Position numbers and translations under genes: made by a program
Shown here: positions 1-8,310 of the stretch, one piece after another
Layout of the letters: each line of letters opens with the position of its first letter
How positions within the stretch are numbered: position 1 is the stretch's first letter
The notes under the pieces: model-generated
What the model saw: the letters and a program-made list of their open reading frames with translations, nothing else
What the model was told of the DNA's origin: nothing
The model's database searches: none
Assembly (NCBI RefSeq): GCF_013149295.1
Contig: NZ_JABGCB010000006.1
Location: 248,001-312,000, forward strand
Reading direction: 5' to 3'
Source of the DNA: Novosphingobium sp. SG751A
GTDB taxonomy: Bacteria > Pseudomonadota > Alphaproteobacteria > Sphingomonadales > Sphingomonadaceae
Length of the DNA stretch: 64,000 nt

Positions 1-765
1 TTCCGACTTTTCAGACGACATCAACCCGCCATCCGAACGCAGCAGCGAAAGCGACCCGGCCATGCCCGCCCCGCGCAGCTTGTCGCGCAGGTTGCGAACA
101 TAGCGGCGCATCACCGGGCGGACGCTGGCATTGGCAACGGTGGTCAGCGTGCGCTCATATTCCTGCATTTCGGGCAGGACTTCGTGGGAGAGCGAGACGG
201 GCACATCGGGCATGATTTCAGCCGCCAATTCGCCCACACGCTTTTCATGCGCGCCGTTGAGATAGGCATTGACCAGCGAAACCGTCAGCGCCTGAACGCC
301 TGCATCGCGCAATTGCGTCAGCACGGCGCGGATTTCGTCCTCGTCGATGGGGCTGATTTCCACGCCATCGGCATCCATGCGTCCGGCAATTTCCAGCGTG
401 TCCTGCAGCGCGGCCAGCGGTTCGGGCTTGGGCCACACGATCCAGCCCGCAAGGCCGCCCGGTACAAAGGACCGCGCGATCTGCATCACCTGACGATAAC
501 CCTGCGTGGTGATCAGGCCCACCCGCGCGCCCTTGCCCTCCAGCACGGCATTGGTGGCCACCGTCGTGCCATGCAGGAAGAATTCCACATCCGAAGGGCT
601 GATCCCGGCCTTGTCGCAAATCGCGGTCACGCCGTTCAGGATGCCTTCCGAACTGTCATGCGGCGTCGAAGGCGTCTTATGGCGCCAGAATTTGCCGCTG
701 GTCTGGTCGAAAAGCAGGAGGTCGGTGAAGGTCCCTCCAACGTCTACACCCAATCGGTAGGTCAT
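1..765 (-). CDS. hydantoinase/oxoprolinase family protein, N-terminal part (gene runs off the window)
   Basis: The 255 visible codons begin MTYRLGVDVGGTFTDLLLFD, the ASKHA-type nucleotide-binding loop (DVGGTFTD) that opens HyuA, 5-oxoprolinase and acetone-carboxylase-like subunits. The segment HGTTVATNAVLEG near residue 65 is also typical. Family members are cytoplasmic ATP-dependent hydrolases of hydantoins, oxoproline or related cyclic amides, usually about 650-700 aa, so roughly two thirds of the protein lies outside the window. The ATG at 765 follows a GGGGA box. The gene is divergent from the aldehyde dehydrogenase, with a putative operator (925-941) in the shared upstream region. Family assignment is firm; the substrate is unknown. 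Confidence 0.88.
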   Translation of the reverse strand, partial: MTYRLGVDVGGTFTDLLLFDQTSGKFWRHKTPSTPHDSSEGILNGVTAICDKAGISPSDVEFFLHGTTVATNAVLEGKGARVGLITTQGYRQVMQIARSFVPGGLAGWIVWPKPEPLAALQDTLEIAGRMDADGVEISPIDEDEIRAVLTQLRDAGVQALTVSLVNAYLNGAHEKRVGELAAEIMPDVPVSLSHEVLPEMQEYERTLTTVANASVRPVMRRYVRNLRDKLRGAGMAGSLSLLRSDGGLMSSEKSE

Positions 766-924
766 ATTTTCCCCGGCTTCCTTTGGTTTCATGTGCCGGC
801 GGCTTTTGGCCTGGGGCCTTGGCCTGCCGGTTCCAGATGCTCTAAGGCTGTGACGTGATCGTCAGCGCCAATGGGGTGAAGGCGTAACGCAATCGCCGCG
901 CTTGGCCCGGCTTTGGGCGCGGAC

Positions 925-941
925 TATCCGCCAAGCGAATT
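925..941. promoter_or_regulatory. putative operator, 17-base inverted repeat (variant)
   Basis: TATCCG-CCAAG-CGAATT resembles the window-wide consensus T(A/G)TCCG-N5-CGGA(T/C)A, with one weak half. It lies 85 bases ahead of the aldehyde dehydrogenase start and 160 ahead of the divergent hydantoinase-like gene. The rest of the 260-base gap (766-1025) shows no other feature I can support. Confidence 0.4.
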
Positions 942-1025
942 TTTGCCCTCGCGCAGTGGTCATTCCTCCGGCCCATGGGCAGGTTCAAAGCCAAGGCGGA
1001 CGCGCCAATCATGGAGAAATTACCG

Positions 1026-2531
1026 ATGGCCCTTGATCTGAACACGCTGCGCAGCGATTCGCGCGAATTTCTGGCCCGGCGCGGCGCGGGCGAGGGCCTG
1101 TTGATCGCGGGCCAGTGGCGCAAGGCCGAAGGTGGGCGCACCTTGCCCACGCTTGACCCGGCAACGGGAACCGAGACCGCGCAGATTGCTGCGGCCAGCA
1201 CCGCCGATGTCGAGGCCGCCGTTGAGGCCGCCCGCGCCGCCCTGCCGCTCTGGCGTGCCACGGTGCCGGTCGAGCGCGCGCGCATCCTGTGGAAGATCGC
1301 CGATCTGATCGAGGCGCATATTGACGAACTGGCCGAGCTGGAAACGCTCGATCAGGGCAAGCCGCTCTATGTCGGGCGCTGGGCCGAAATTCCCGGCGCG
1401 GTCAACCAGTTCCGCTTCTTTGCCGGGCAGGCGATGACCATCGAGGGCAATACGATCGAAAATTCGATCAATTATCAGCCCGCCGGCAAGCAGACGCGTT
1501 CGTGGACCGTGCGCGAGGCGGTAGGCGTGGTGGCGGCCATTGTGCCGTGGAATTCGCCTTTGGTGCTGACGGCCATGAAGCTGGCCCCGGCGCTGGCGGC
1601 GGGCTGTACCATCGTGCTGAAACCGGCCGAGGACACCAGCCTGACCGCGCTGCGTCTGGCCGAACTGATGGCGCAGGCGGGCCTGCCTTCGGGCGTGCTG
1701 AACGTGGTGACGGGTCTGGGCAGCGAGACGGGTGCGGCGCTGGCCAATCATCCGGGCGTGGACAAGGTGGCCTTTACGGGCTCCACCGCCACGGGCCGGG
1801 CCATTCTGGATGCGGCCAAGACCAATTTCAAGCGCGTGACACTGGAGCTGGGCGGGAAATCGCCCTCGATCGTGATGCCTGATGCTGATCTCGATCTGGC
1901 GATCCCGGGCGTGGCCAATGCGATCTTTTTCAACGCCGGACAGGTCTGCATCGCGGGCAGCCGCCTCTATGTCCACAGCTCCATTCACGATCAGGTGGTC
2001 GAGGGCGTGGCGAACTATGCCAAGAGCATCAAGATGGGCCATGGCCTGCTGCCCGACACCCAGATGGGCCCGGTCGTCTCGGCCCGCCATGCCGAGCGCG
2101 TCGAAGGCTTTCTGAACCGCGCCAAGGCGCAGGGCGCGACCATGCTGGCAGGCGGCGAGCGCAGCGGCGAGGCGGGCACCTTCATCGCGCCGACTGTGGT
2201 GGTCGATGTAAAGCCCGATTTCGAAATCGTGCGCGAGGAGGTTTTCGGCCCGGTTCTGGTGGCTCAGCCCTATGACGACGCTGAGGAAGTGATCGCGGCG
2301 GCCAATGCCAGCGAATATGGCCTTGCCGCCAGCGTGTGGACCGAGAGCCTGAGCCACGCCCACCGCATGAGCAGCGACATTCGCGCCGGGACCGTGTGGA
2401 TCAATTGCCACGCGATGTATGACGCGTCGCTGGCCATCGGCGGGGTCAAGGCTTCGGGCTGGGGTCGCGATTCCGGCAAGCAGGCGATGGACAATTACCT
2501 TGAATGGAAGACCGTCTGCGCGGTTGTTTGA
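1026..2531 (+). CDS. NAD(P)-dependent aldehyde dehydrogenase
   Basis: This 501-aa protein has all aldehyde dehydrogenase superfamily landmarks: VPWNSPL with the oxyanion Asn near residue 176, LELGGKSP with the general base Glu near 274, and FFNAGQVCIAG with the nucleophilic Cys near 308. It would oxidise an aldehyde to the acid in the cytoplasm. I chose the ATG at 1026 because GGAGA lies seven bases before it; in-frame ATGs at 975 and 1011 have no comparable site. It appears monocistronic: a strong terminator hairpin follows at 2557-2593. The large betaine/benzaldehyde-like family does not allow a substrate to be named. Confidence 0.93.
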   Translation: MALDLNTLRSDSREFLARRGAGEGLLIAGQWRKAEGGRTLPTLDPATGTETAQIAAASTADVEAAVEAARAALPLWRATVPVERARILWKIADLIEAHIDELAELETLDQGKPLYVGRWAEIPGAVNQFRFFAGQAMTIEGNTIENSINYQPAGKQTRSWTVREAVGVVAAIVPWNSPLVLTAMKLAPALAAGCTIVLKPAEDTSLTALRLAELMAQAGLPSGVLNVVTGLGSETGAALANHPGVDKVAFTGSTATGRAILDAAKTNFKRVTLELGGKSPSIVMPDADLDLAIPGVANAIFFNAGQVCIAGSRLYVHSSIHDQVVEGVANYAKSIKMGHGLLPDTQMGPVVSARHAERVEGFLNRAKAQGATMLAGGERSGEAGTFIAPTVVVDVKPDFEIVREEVFGPVLVAQPYDDAEEVIAAANASEYGLAASVWTESLSHAHRMSSDIRAGTVWINCHAMYDASLAIGGVKASGWGRDSGKQAMDNYLEWKTVCAVV

Positions 2532-2538
2532 TCTGATC

Positions 2539-2555
2539 TGCCCGATAGGCGGACA
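2539..2555. promoter_or_regulatory. putative operator, 17-base inverted repeat (variant)
   Basis: TGCCCG-ATAGG-CGGACA matches the shared operator-like motif with two changes in the left half. It lies 73 bases before the start of the exported esterase gene and immediately before the terminator of the upstream gene. Confidence 0.4.
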
Positions 2556-2556
2556 G

Positions 2557-2593
2557 GGCCGGGCGGGGCGTTGAGAATATGCCCCGCCCGGCC
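2557..2593 (+). terminator. strong intrinsic-type terminator hairpin
   Basis: A perfect 13-bp stem (GGCCGGGCGGGGC, 2557-2569, with GCCCCGCCCGGCC, 2581-2593) has an 11-base loop and is followed by a pyrimidine-rich tract. It sits 26 bases after the aldehyde dehydrogenase stop and 35 bases before the esterase start. Confidence 0.75.
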
Positions 2594-2627
2594 AGCTTTC
2601 CCTTTCCAGTCGAAAGGGAGACAATCC

Positions 2628-3842
2628 ATGCGAGGCCGAAAAACCAAGCCGTTCAGCCGCCTGTTACCCATCCTGCTGTGCGCCGGGGCCGCAATTGGCC
2701 ATCCGGCGCGGGCGCAAAATGCCTCCTGCCAAAAGCCGTGGTTCACCCCGCAGGCTCCGCCGGTGCAGTCGGTCGAGGTGCTGAGCGATGGCCGGGTGAC
2801 GTTCCGCCTTTGCGCGCCGCTGGCCCATGAAGTGCTGGCCACCAGTTCGGATGCGGGCGACGTCATCCCGATGGGCTTTCCGGCGGGCACGCCGCAAGGG
2901 CTTGTGCTGAAGCGCGATGACACCGGATTGTGGAGCGGGACGACCGCCAAGCCGTTTAAACCCGGACCTTATCGCTATGCCTTCCGTGTGGATGGCGTGC
3001 GCACGGCCGATCCCTATGCGCAGGATTTCTCTCGCACCCGCTTTGGCACAGAGGCGGTGCTGGAAGTGCCCGGCAGCCAGTTTCAGGCCTGGGGCGCAAA
3101 CCTGCCCCATGGCGCGGTGGCCAGCGTGGATTACTGGTCGGCCTCGTTGAAGGCCCGGCGGCGGGCGCATGTCTATACCCCGCCCGGCTATGAAAAGGGC
3201 GGCAATCAGCGCTATCCGGTGCTCTATCTGGTCCATGGCGCGGGGGATAATGATGAAAGCTGGACCGGGATCGGCCATGCGAACCAGATCCTCGACCGGC
3301 TGATCGCGGCGGGGCGGGTCAAGCCGATGATCGTGGTCATGCCCGATGGCCATACGCCCGATGCGGCTCGCGCGATTGATTTCCACGCCCATGATTTTGG
3401 TGATGATCTGACCCGCGATCTGATCCCGCTGATCGACCGAACCTATCGCACCACGCCCACGGCCGACGCCCGCGCGATGGCGGGCCTGTCGATGGGCGGT
3501 TCGCACACGATCCGCGAAGGGCTGACCCGCCCCGGCACATTCCACTGGATCGGCATTTTCTCGATGGGTGTGGGCATCGGCAGCCAGACCGGCGTGGACC
3601 CCAAACGGATCGAGGAATACGCCACCGAAAATGCCGCCGCGCTCAAACAGGCGGGGCGCGATATGCATCTGGTCTATTTCGCCATGGGGCGCGAGGATTT
3701 CCTCTATGCCTCGGTCAAGCCCACCCGCGAAGTGTTTGACCGATTTGGCATTGCCCATGTCTATCACGAGAGCGAGGGCGGGCACACCTGGATGAACTGG
3801 CGCGATTATCTGGCCGATTTCGCGCCCCGACTGTTCCGTTAA
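2628..3842 (+). CDS. exported esterase, CE1/enterochelin-esterase-like (PF00756)
   Basis: This 404-aa protein starts with a Sec signal peptide (charged MRGRKTK, hydrophobic core, cleavage around ARA-QN near residue 30). A beta-sandwich domain of the carbohydrate-binding type (about 45-125, GPYRYAFRVDG) precedes an alpha/beta-hydrolase esterase domain. The nucleophile elbow is GLSMGGSH (Ser about 288). The likely acid is in GREDF (Asp about 357) and the base in GGHTWMNW (His about 386). This arrangement is known from feruloyl and acetyl-xylan esterases and from enterochelin esterases. It would act in the periplasm, stripping acyl groups from a plant-derived or similar ester. AAAGGGAG precedes the ATG by seven bases. 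Confidence 0.88.
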   Translation: MRGRKTKPFSRLLPILLCAGAAIGHPARAQNASCQKPWFTPQAPPVQSVEVLSDGRVTFRLCAPLAHEVLATSSDAGDVIPMGFPAGTPQGLVLKRDDTGLWSGTTAKPFKPGPYRYAFRVDGVRTADPYAQDFSRTRFGTEAVLEVPGSQFQAWGANLPHGAVASVDYWSASLKARRRAHVYTPPGYEKGGNQRYPVLYLVHGAGDNDESWTGIGHANQILDRLIAAGRVKPMIVVMPDGHTPDAARAIDFHAHDFGDDLTRDLIPLIDRTYRTTPTADARAMAGLSMGGSHTIREGLTRPGTFHWIGIFSMGVGIGSQTGVDPKRIEEYATENAAALKQAGRDMHLVYFAMGREDFLYASVKPTREVFDRFGIAHVYHESEGGHTWMNWRDYLADFAPRLFR

Positions 3843-3846
3843 TGGC

Positions 3847-5217
3847 TCAGGCCGCCGCGTCCTCGCGCGCGGCGGCCTTCTTAACATCGGCCATTTTCGC
3901 CTCGTCCAGATCGTAGAGATAGAGAAACACCCCGTTCACCACGAACATTGCCGCCGGGATAACCGCATAGCCCATGGTCAGCGCAAAAATCGCGCTGGGC
4001 GGCTGCGTCACCAGTTTGCCGCCCATGGTGGGGATATAATGGGCCGCGCGCAGGAATACGCCCAGCACCGCCACACCCAGCGCAAAGCTGGCCTTTTCCA
4101 GCACGGCGGCGGTGGAGGAGAGCAGGCCCTCGCGCCCGATGCCGGTGATCGCCCGGTCATAGACCATCGTGTCGCCCAGCATCGAGATCGACATCAGGAT
4201 CAGCGCCCCCGAGCCAAAGCCCGAGGTGATGCCGCGCACAATCAGTTCGGCATTGCCCGGCGTATGGGGCGCGGCCAGCCAGCTCAAAGCCGTGGCGCAG
4301 AAGATGAAGACGCCGATGAGATAGGTGCCCCGCTTGCCGATCCGCTTGCCGCTCCACACCCAGACCGGCATGGAGAGCGCCGTGACGATATTCTGCACCG
4401 AGGTCAGCAGGATCTGGCCGCCATAGCCCACGCCCAGCACGTTGAGCAGGAACAGCAGACCGCAAGATCCTATGCTGGCAAAGGCGAGGAACTGAAACAC
4501 CTTGGCGCCCAGCAAGAGCATATAGGGCCGGTTGCGCCCCATCAGCGCGATCTGGCGCGGCAGGGACAGCGGCGGCGGCGCGTCCGCATGGGCCTCTTCG
4601 GCGTGGGTGGCGGGGACCGACAGCACCGTGGCCGTCATCGCCCCAAAGATGATCAGCGCCATCACCAGCCCCATCGTGGCATAGGCCGGGCCGCCCGCGC
4701 CGCCCGCCTTGATGATCGCCGCCGTGCCCGCCGTGGCAAGCATTTGCCCGATCGAGACGAAGACCGTGCGGAAGGAGAGCAGGCGGGTGCGCTCGGCAAA
4801 GCCTTCCGTCAATTCGGCGGGCAGCGCCATATAGGGCACGGCAAACAGCGAATAGGCGGTGGAATAGATCACCTGCGCCGCGATCATATAGGCGATCAGC
4901 GCGCCTTGCCCCAGCGCGGGCGGGGCGAACAGCATCAGGAAAGAAGCCGCCGACAGGAACGCGCCCACCAGCATGAAGGGGCGGCGGCGGCCCCATTTGC
5001 TGCGGCTCTTGTCGCTCATCGAACCGATGATCATGTCGACCACCGCGTCATAGAGCTTGGCCCCCATCATCAGATAGCCCGCGATTTCGGGCGATTGGCC
5101 CAGAACTGTGGTCATGAAGGCGGGGTAATAGGCAGTGACCGCATTGAGCATGATCGACACGCCCACCGTGCCGATGCCAAAGCCAAGGCAGGTCTTCATG
5201 GGAAGGCGCGCGCTCAT
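3847..5217 (-). CDS. MFS transporter, glycoside-pentoside-hexuronide (GPH/MelB-like) symporter
   Basis: This 456-aa, 12-helix inner-membrane carrier has the GPH signature between helices 2 and 3: YDAVVDMIIGSMSDKSRS then WGRRRPF (about residues 54-82). GPH members bring sugars, glycosides or uronides in with a cation. The gene is second of a two-gene minus operon; its ATG overlaps the stop of the upstream alpha/beta hydrolase by four bases. Facing the exported esterase across a shared terminator, it could import the product the esterase releases; that link is inference. The substrate is unknown. Confidence 0.88.
   Translation of the reverse strand: MSARLPMKTCLGFGIGTVGVSIMLNAVTAYYPAFMTTVLGQSPEIAGYLMMGAKLYDAVVDMIIGSMSDKSRSKWGRRRPFMLVGAFLSAASFLMLFAPPALGQGALIAYMIAAQVIYSTAYSLFAVPYMALPAELTEGFAERTRLLSFRTVFVSIGQMLATAGTAAIIKAGGAGGPAYATMGLVMALIIFGAMTATVLSVPATHAEEAHADAPPPLSLPRQIALMGRNRPYMLLLGAKVFQFLAFASIGSCGLLFLLNVLGVGYGGQILLTSVQNIVTALSMPVWVWSGKRIGKRGTYLIGVFIFCATALSWLAAPHTPGNAELIVRGITSGFGSGALILMSISMLGDTMVYDRAITGIGREGLLSSTAAVLEKASFALGVAVLGVFLRAAHYIPTMGGKLVTQPPSAIFALTMGYAVIPAAMFVVNGVFLYLYDLDEAKMADVKKAAAREDAAA
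3849..3878 (+). terminator. terminator hairpin overlapping the end of the convergent transporter gene
   Basis: AGGCCGCCGCG and CGCGGCGGCCT form an 11-bp stem with an 8-base loop, followed by TCTT. It lies seven bases after the esterase stop and inside the last codons of the minus-strand transporter, so one sequence serves as protein code and as terminator. Confidence 0.6.
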
Positions 5218-6083
5218 GCTGCTTCTCCCTTCAGAAAGGCTAGGATCGCGCCGGCCTTGGCCGCGTCTCCAGGGGGCAGGGCGGCGGCATGTCCGTCGGG
5301 CAAAATCTCCAGCGCGCGCGCCACCGAGGCATTGAGCAGGGCCAGCTCGGTTTCCGGCTTGAGCAAGAGCGTGGGCGCCGCGACCAGTGCCATCCGGTCA
5401 AAGGCGCGATATTCAAACGCCGCGATATAGGGCAGCGAATAGGTGTCCCATGATTTGAGCACATCAAGCGTGATGCGGTGCAGGATCTCGGGCGGCGGCA
5501 TGGGCACGGACAGGCGATGGGCCGCATCCTGCATGAAATGGGGAAAGAACAGCGCCTGATCGCGGCAGAAATTGAAGGCCCAGATCAGATGGCGGCCATA
5601 GGCGTCGGGTTCGACGCGCGGCGCGTAATGCTCGATCACCGCCTCGCGCAACTCGTCGGCATATTCGGTGATGCCGTCCAGCACCACGCGGCGCACGCGT
5701 TCGGGATGGGCGGCCGCCATTTCGCAGGCGATGCGCGCGCCGGTATGTGTGCCGTAAACGTCCACCTGCGCAATGCCCAGCGCGTCCAGCATCCGCACCA
5801 TCGACCTGGCGAAATAGGCGATGTCGGGATGGTCGGACCCGGGGACGGCGCTGTCGCCGTTGCCCAGCGTGTCGGGGGCTAGAATCGGCCCTTCATGTCC
5901 GCCTGCGCGCAGCGCCCGCATCAAAGGCTGGCTGAACCACCCCGAGGCGGGCGAGGCATGGAGCAGCAGCAGCGGCGTGCCGCTCCCCTCCATCCGGCGC
6001 AGGTGGATCTGTCCTTCATCGATGGTGACGAAGGCTCTGGTGATAATGGGGGGGGTGATGACGGGGGGATCGATCAGGCTCAT
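5214..6083 (-). CDS. alpha/beta-hydrolase-fold protein with histidine elbow (GTHTG)
   Basis: This 289-aa protein has the alpha/beta-hydrolase layout: LLLHASP (about 39-45) where HG usually stands, APDTLGNGDS (about 69-78), and the nucleophile-elbow motif GTHTGA (111-116), in which His113 replaces the usual Ser. The same three motifs recur in the proteins at 29139 and 47243, so the change is a subfamily trait and not an error. A late His (LPDGHAAALPPGD) is present but I see no clear acid. Function is unknown; lyase or cofactor-free chemistry is as plausible as hydrolysis. I chose the ATG at 6083; a TTG six bases upstream is possible. It is first in an operon with the GPH carrier. Confidence 0.8.
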   Translation of the reverse strand: MSLIDPPVITPPIITRAFVTIDEGQIHLRRMEGSGTPLLLLHASPASGWFSQPLMRALRAGGHEGPILAPDTLGNGDSAVPGSDHPDIAYFARSMVRMLDALGIAQVDVYGTHTGARIACEMAAAHPERVRRVVLDGITEYADELREAVIEHYAPRVEPDAYGRHLIWAFNFCRDQALFFPHFMQDAAHRLSVPMPPPEILHRITLDVLKSWDTYSLPYIAAFEYRAFDRMALVAAPTLLLKPETELALLNASVARALEILPDGHAAALPPGDAAKAGAILAFLKGEAA

Positions 6084-6134
6084 GGACAACGAAGCTAACC
6101 CGGCATGGCCTGCGCACTTGTCGCATCCTGACCT

Positions 6135-6151
6135 TATCCAGCAGGCGGATA
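6135..6151. promoter_or_regulatory. putative operator in divergent promoter region
   Basis: TATCCA-GCAGG-CGGATA is a near-perfect palindrome of the shared motif. It sits exactly midway, 51 bases from each start, between the divergent alpha/beta-hydrolase and M24 genes. Confidence 0.55.
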
Positions 6152-6202
6152 GAAGCCTTTTGTCTGGGGGCAGAGCTGCTTTGGCATGGTCAATTTACGG
6201 GC

Positions 6203-7489
6203 ATGTTACAAAGCGACGCCTCCGATGATGTCCTGCTGGACGGGTTGAACGCCGCCGGGCCGATCCATCTGGCCGAGGCCTATGCCGTGATGGAGCGCTG
6301 GGGGCTGGACGCGCTGGTCTGCGCACAGCCGGTCAATGTGTTTCACGCGCTGGGCCATTGGCCCCAGATCGCGCGGACCCGGATCGGCCAGCCCGCCGGA
6401 ACCTTCGCCATCCTCTCGCGCAGGCATATGGAAAAGCCGGTGCTGGTGACCAGCCGGTTCCTCCATTTCTACACCTTTGCCGATGGGCGCGGGCCGGTTG
6501 AGGCTTTCCTCTATGATGATCTGAGCGATGGCGAGGATCTGGGGCAGAACGGCGATTTTCCGCTTTGCCCTGATCGCGGTTTTGCGCCGCTCTCGGCCAT
6601 GGAGCAGCACCGCTTTGCCATCAGCGAGGCGGCCTTGCGGCACCGGGCGGCCTATCGCCATGCGGGCGGGGCGCTGGTGGCGGCGCTGCGCGAAATGGGC
6701 GCATGGGGAGGGCGGATCGGCTGGGATGATCCGTTGATCGCGGGCGTGCTGGCCCGCCATGGCCATGGCGGGGCGAGCATCGCGGCAGACAATGCCATGC
6801 GTGAGATTCGTCTCATCAAATCGCCGCTGGAAATCGCGCTGATGCGCCGCGCCGCCAGCGCCAATGTCGAGGCGTTGCAGGCGGTTGCGCAGGGCGTGCG
6901 TGCCGGGGCCTCCTACCGCGATCTCCACGCGCTGTTTCGCGCTGAAACGGCGGCGCGGGGCAACAGCGCGGTGTTTCTCAACGTTGATCGGTCATCCTCG
7001 GAGGCCAGCCCGCATCGCATCGCCGATGGACAGGCGCTGTTCCTTGATGCGGTCAGCCATTTTCAGAATTATCACGGCGATTTCGCCCGCACGGTCTTTG
7101 TGGGCGAACCCACGCGCGCGGCCGCCCGCGCCGCTGATGCCGCCGCCTTTGCCTGGCAGGCTGTGCGTGAAGAGATCGGGCCGGGCCTGCGCTTTTCCGA
7201 CATCGTGCGGATTGGGCAGGATGCGCTCAAACGCGGCGGATTTGATGTTCAGGTCGGCTTTGGCCCGCATTCCTGCGGCCTCGCGCATACCGATGAACCC
7301 GGCGAAGATGCGGGCGGCTTCTGGCGCAAGCCCGATCTGATGCTGCGCCCCGGCATGGTGATTTCGGTCGATTGCCCGGTGCTCGATTCCGGCCTCGGCG
7401 GTTCGGCCCATTGCGAAGATCTCGTTCTCATCACGGCCGATGGCTGTGAAACCATCCATTCCTCTCCTCCAGCGGTGATTGTCGTATGA
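6203..7489 (+). CDS. M24-family (Xaa-Pro aminopeptidase/creatinase-fold) protein
   Basis: This 428-aa protein has the pita-bread metallopeptidase domain in its second half. Candidate metal ligands are Asp282 (FLDAVSH), Asp293 (YHGDFART), His356 (GPHSCGLAH) and Glu405 (CEDLVL). The position that is Glu in most M24 peptidases is Asp390 (VISVDCPV). The N-terminal half matches the creatinase/prolidase N-domain. Such proteins split Xaa-Pro, creatine-like or related C-N bonds; the variant ligand leaves the reaction open. It opens a four-gene plus operon with two LLM flavin enzymes and a hydrolase, overlapping the next gene by four bases. A paralogue with the same Asp lies at 40807-41985. Confidence 0.85.
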   Translation: MLQSDASDDVLLDGLNAAGPIHLAEAYAVMERWGLDALVCAQPVNVFHALGHWPQIARTRIGQPAGTFAILSRRHMEKPVLVTSRFLHFYTFADGRGPVEAFLYDDLSDGEDLGQNGDFPLCPDRGFAPLSAMEQHRFAISEAALRHRAAYRHAGGALVAALREMGAWGGRIGWDDPLIAGVLARHGHGGASIAADNAMREIRLIKSPLEIALMRRAASANVEALQAVAQGVRAGASYRDLHALFRAETAARGNSAVFLNVDRSSSEASPHRIADGQALFLDAVSHFQNYHGDFARTVFVGEPTRAAARAADAAAFAWQAVREEIGPGLRFSDIVRIGQDALKRGGFDVQVGFGPHSCGLAHTDEPGEDAGGFWRKPDLMLRPGMVISVDCPVLDSGLGGSAHCEDLVLITADGCETIHSSPPAVIVV

Positions 7490-8310
7490 CCAGAAGCTTT
7501 ATCCTTTCCGCCGGCATTGGCGATCCGGCGCTGGCCGATCCGGCCATGGCCGCGCAATTCGTGACCGCCGCCGAGACGGCGGGCGTCGATCTGCTGTTGC
7601 TGGGCCGCCATGACAGCCTGCTTTTTGACCCGCAGGTGATTGCCGCATGGGCCGCGCCGCGCGTGTCGCGACTGGGTCTGGTGCCGCTGGTGTCCAGCCG
7701 GATTGCACATCCCTTTCACGTGGCGCGCTCGCTTTCGGCCATTGATTATCTTTCGGGCGGGCTGCTCGGCTGGTGCCCGGTGGCGCAGGGGGGCAGCGCG
7801 GCGCAACTGGCCGATCTGGTGCGGGCAACGCGCGCGCTTTGGGATGGCTGGGATGATGATTGCCTGATCATCGACAAGGAAAGCGGGCGCTATCTGGACA
7901 CGACCAAGGTGCGGCCGAGCAATTATGTCGGCACCCATTATGCGGTGCGCGGCCCGGTCAACGCCATGCGTCCGAAACAGGGGCATCCCGTACTGGTCTG
8001 CGATGCCGCCTCGCCCTTTGCGGTGCCCGGGATCGATGTGGTGATCGCGGCCGAGGGGCAGGCTTTCCCCGCCGCCGCGCGCCGCCTGCTGCGGGTCGAT
8101 CCGGACGTGGATATTGCCGCCATGGCTGTGCGGTTTGCGGCGGGCGAGATCGACGGGCTGCATGTCGATCTGATCAACCCCGTCGTCGAACTGGCCCGCA
8201 TCGGCAAGGCCCTTGCTCCGATTACGCAGGGGCGCCCGTCGGCGGGCACTTTGCGCGAGAGGCTTGGCCTGCCGCTGACGCTGCGCAACATTCATGAGGA
8301 GATTGCCTGA
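7486..8310 (+). CDS. short LLM-class flavin-dependent oxidoreductase-like protein
   Basis: This 274-aa protein resembles the bacterial luciferase-like monooxygenase barrel (LLLLGRHDSLLFDP, then the SRIAHPFHVARSLSAIDYLS segment typical of this fold) but is about 100-180 aa shorter than NtaA/DszA-type enzymes. It lacks their C-terminal portion. It overlaps both the M24 gene upstream and the full-length LLM gene downstream by one to four bases. Tandem short and long LLM genes suggest a heteromeric enzyme like LuxA/LuxB, or a degenerate partner. Substrate and activity are unknown; FMNH2 use is inferred from the fold. Confidence 0.75.
   Translation: MTRSFILSAGIGDPALADPAMAAQFVTAAETAGVDLLLLGRHDSLLFDPQVIAAWAAPRVSRLGLVPLVSSRIAHPFHVARSLSAIDYLSGGLLGWCPVAQGGSAAQLADLVRATRALWDGWDDDCLIIDKESGRYLDTTKVRPSNYVGTHYAVRGPVNAMRPKQGHPVLVCDAASPFAVPGIDVVIAAEGQAFPAAARRLLRVDPDVDIAAMAVRFAAGEIDGLHVDLINPVVELARIGKALAPITQGRPSAGTLRERLGLPLTLRNIHEEIA

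Noticed and set aside
1020..2624. A 534-codon minus-strand frame opposite the aldehyde dehydrogenase
   Set aside because: Antisense shadow; the plus-strand protein carries the whole aldehyde dehydrogenase motif set.
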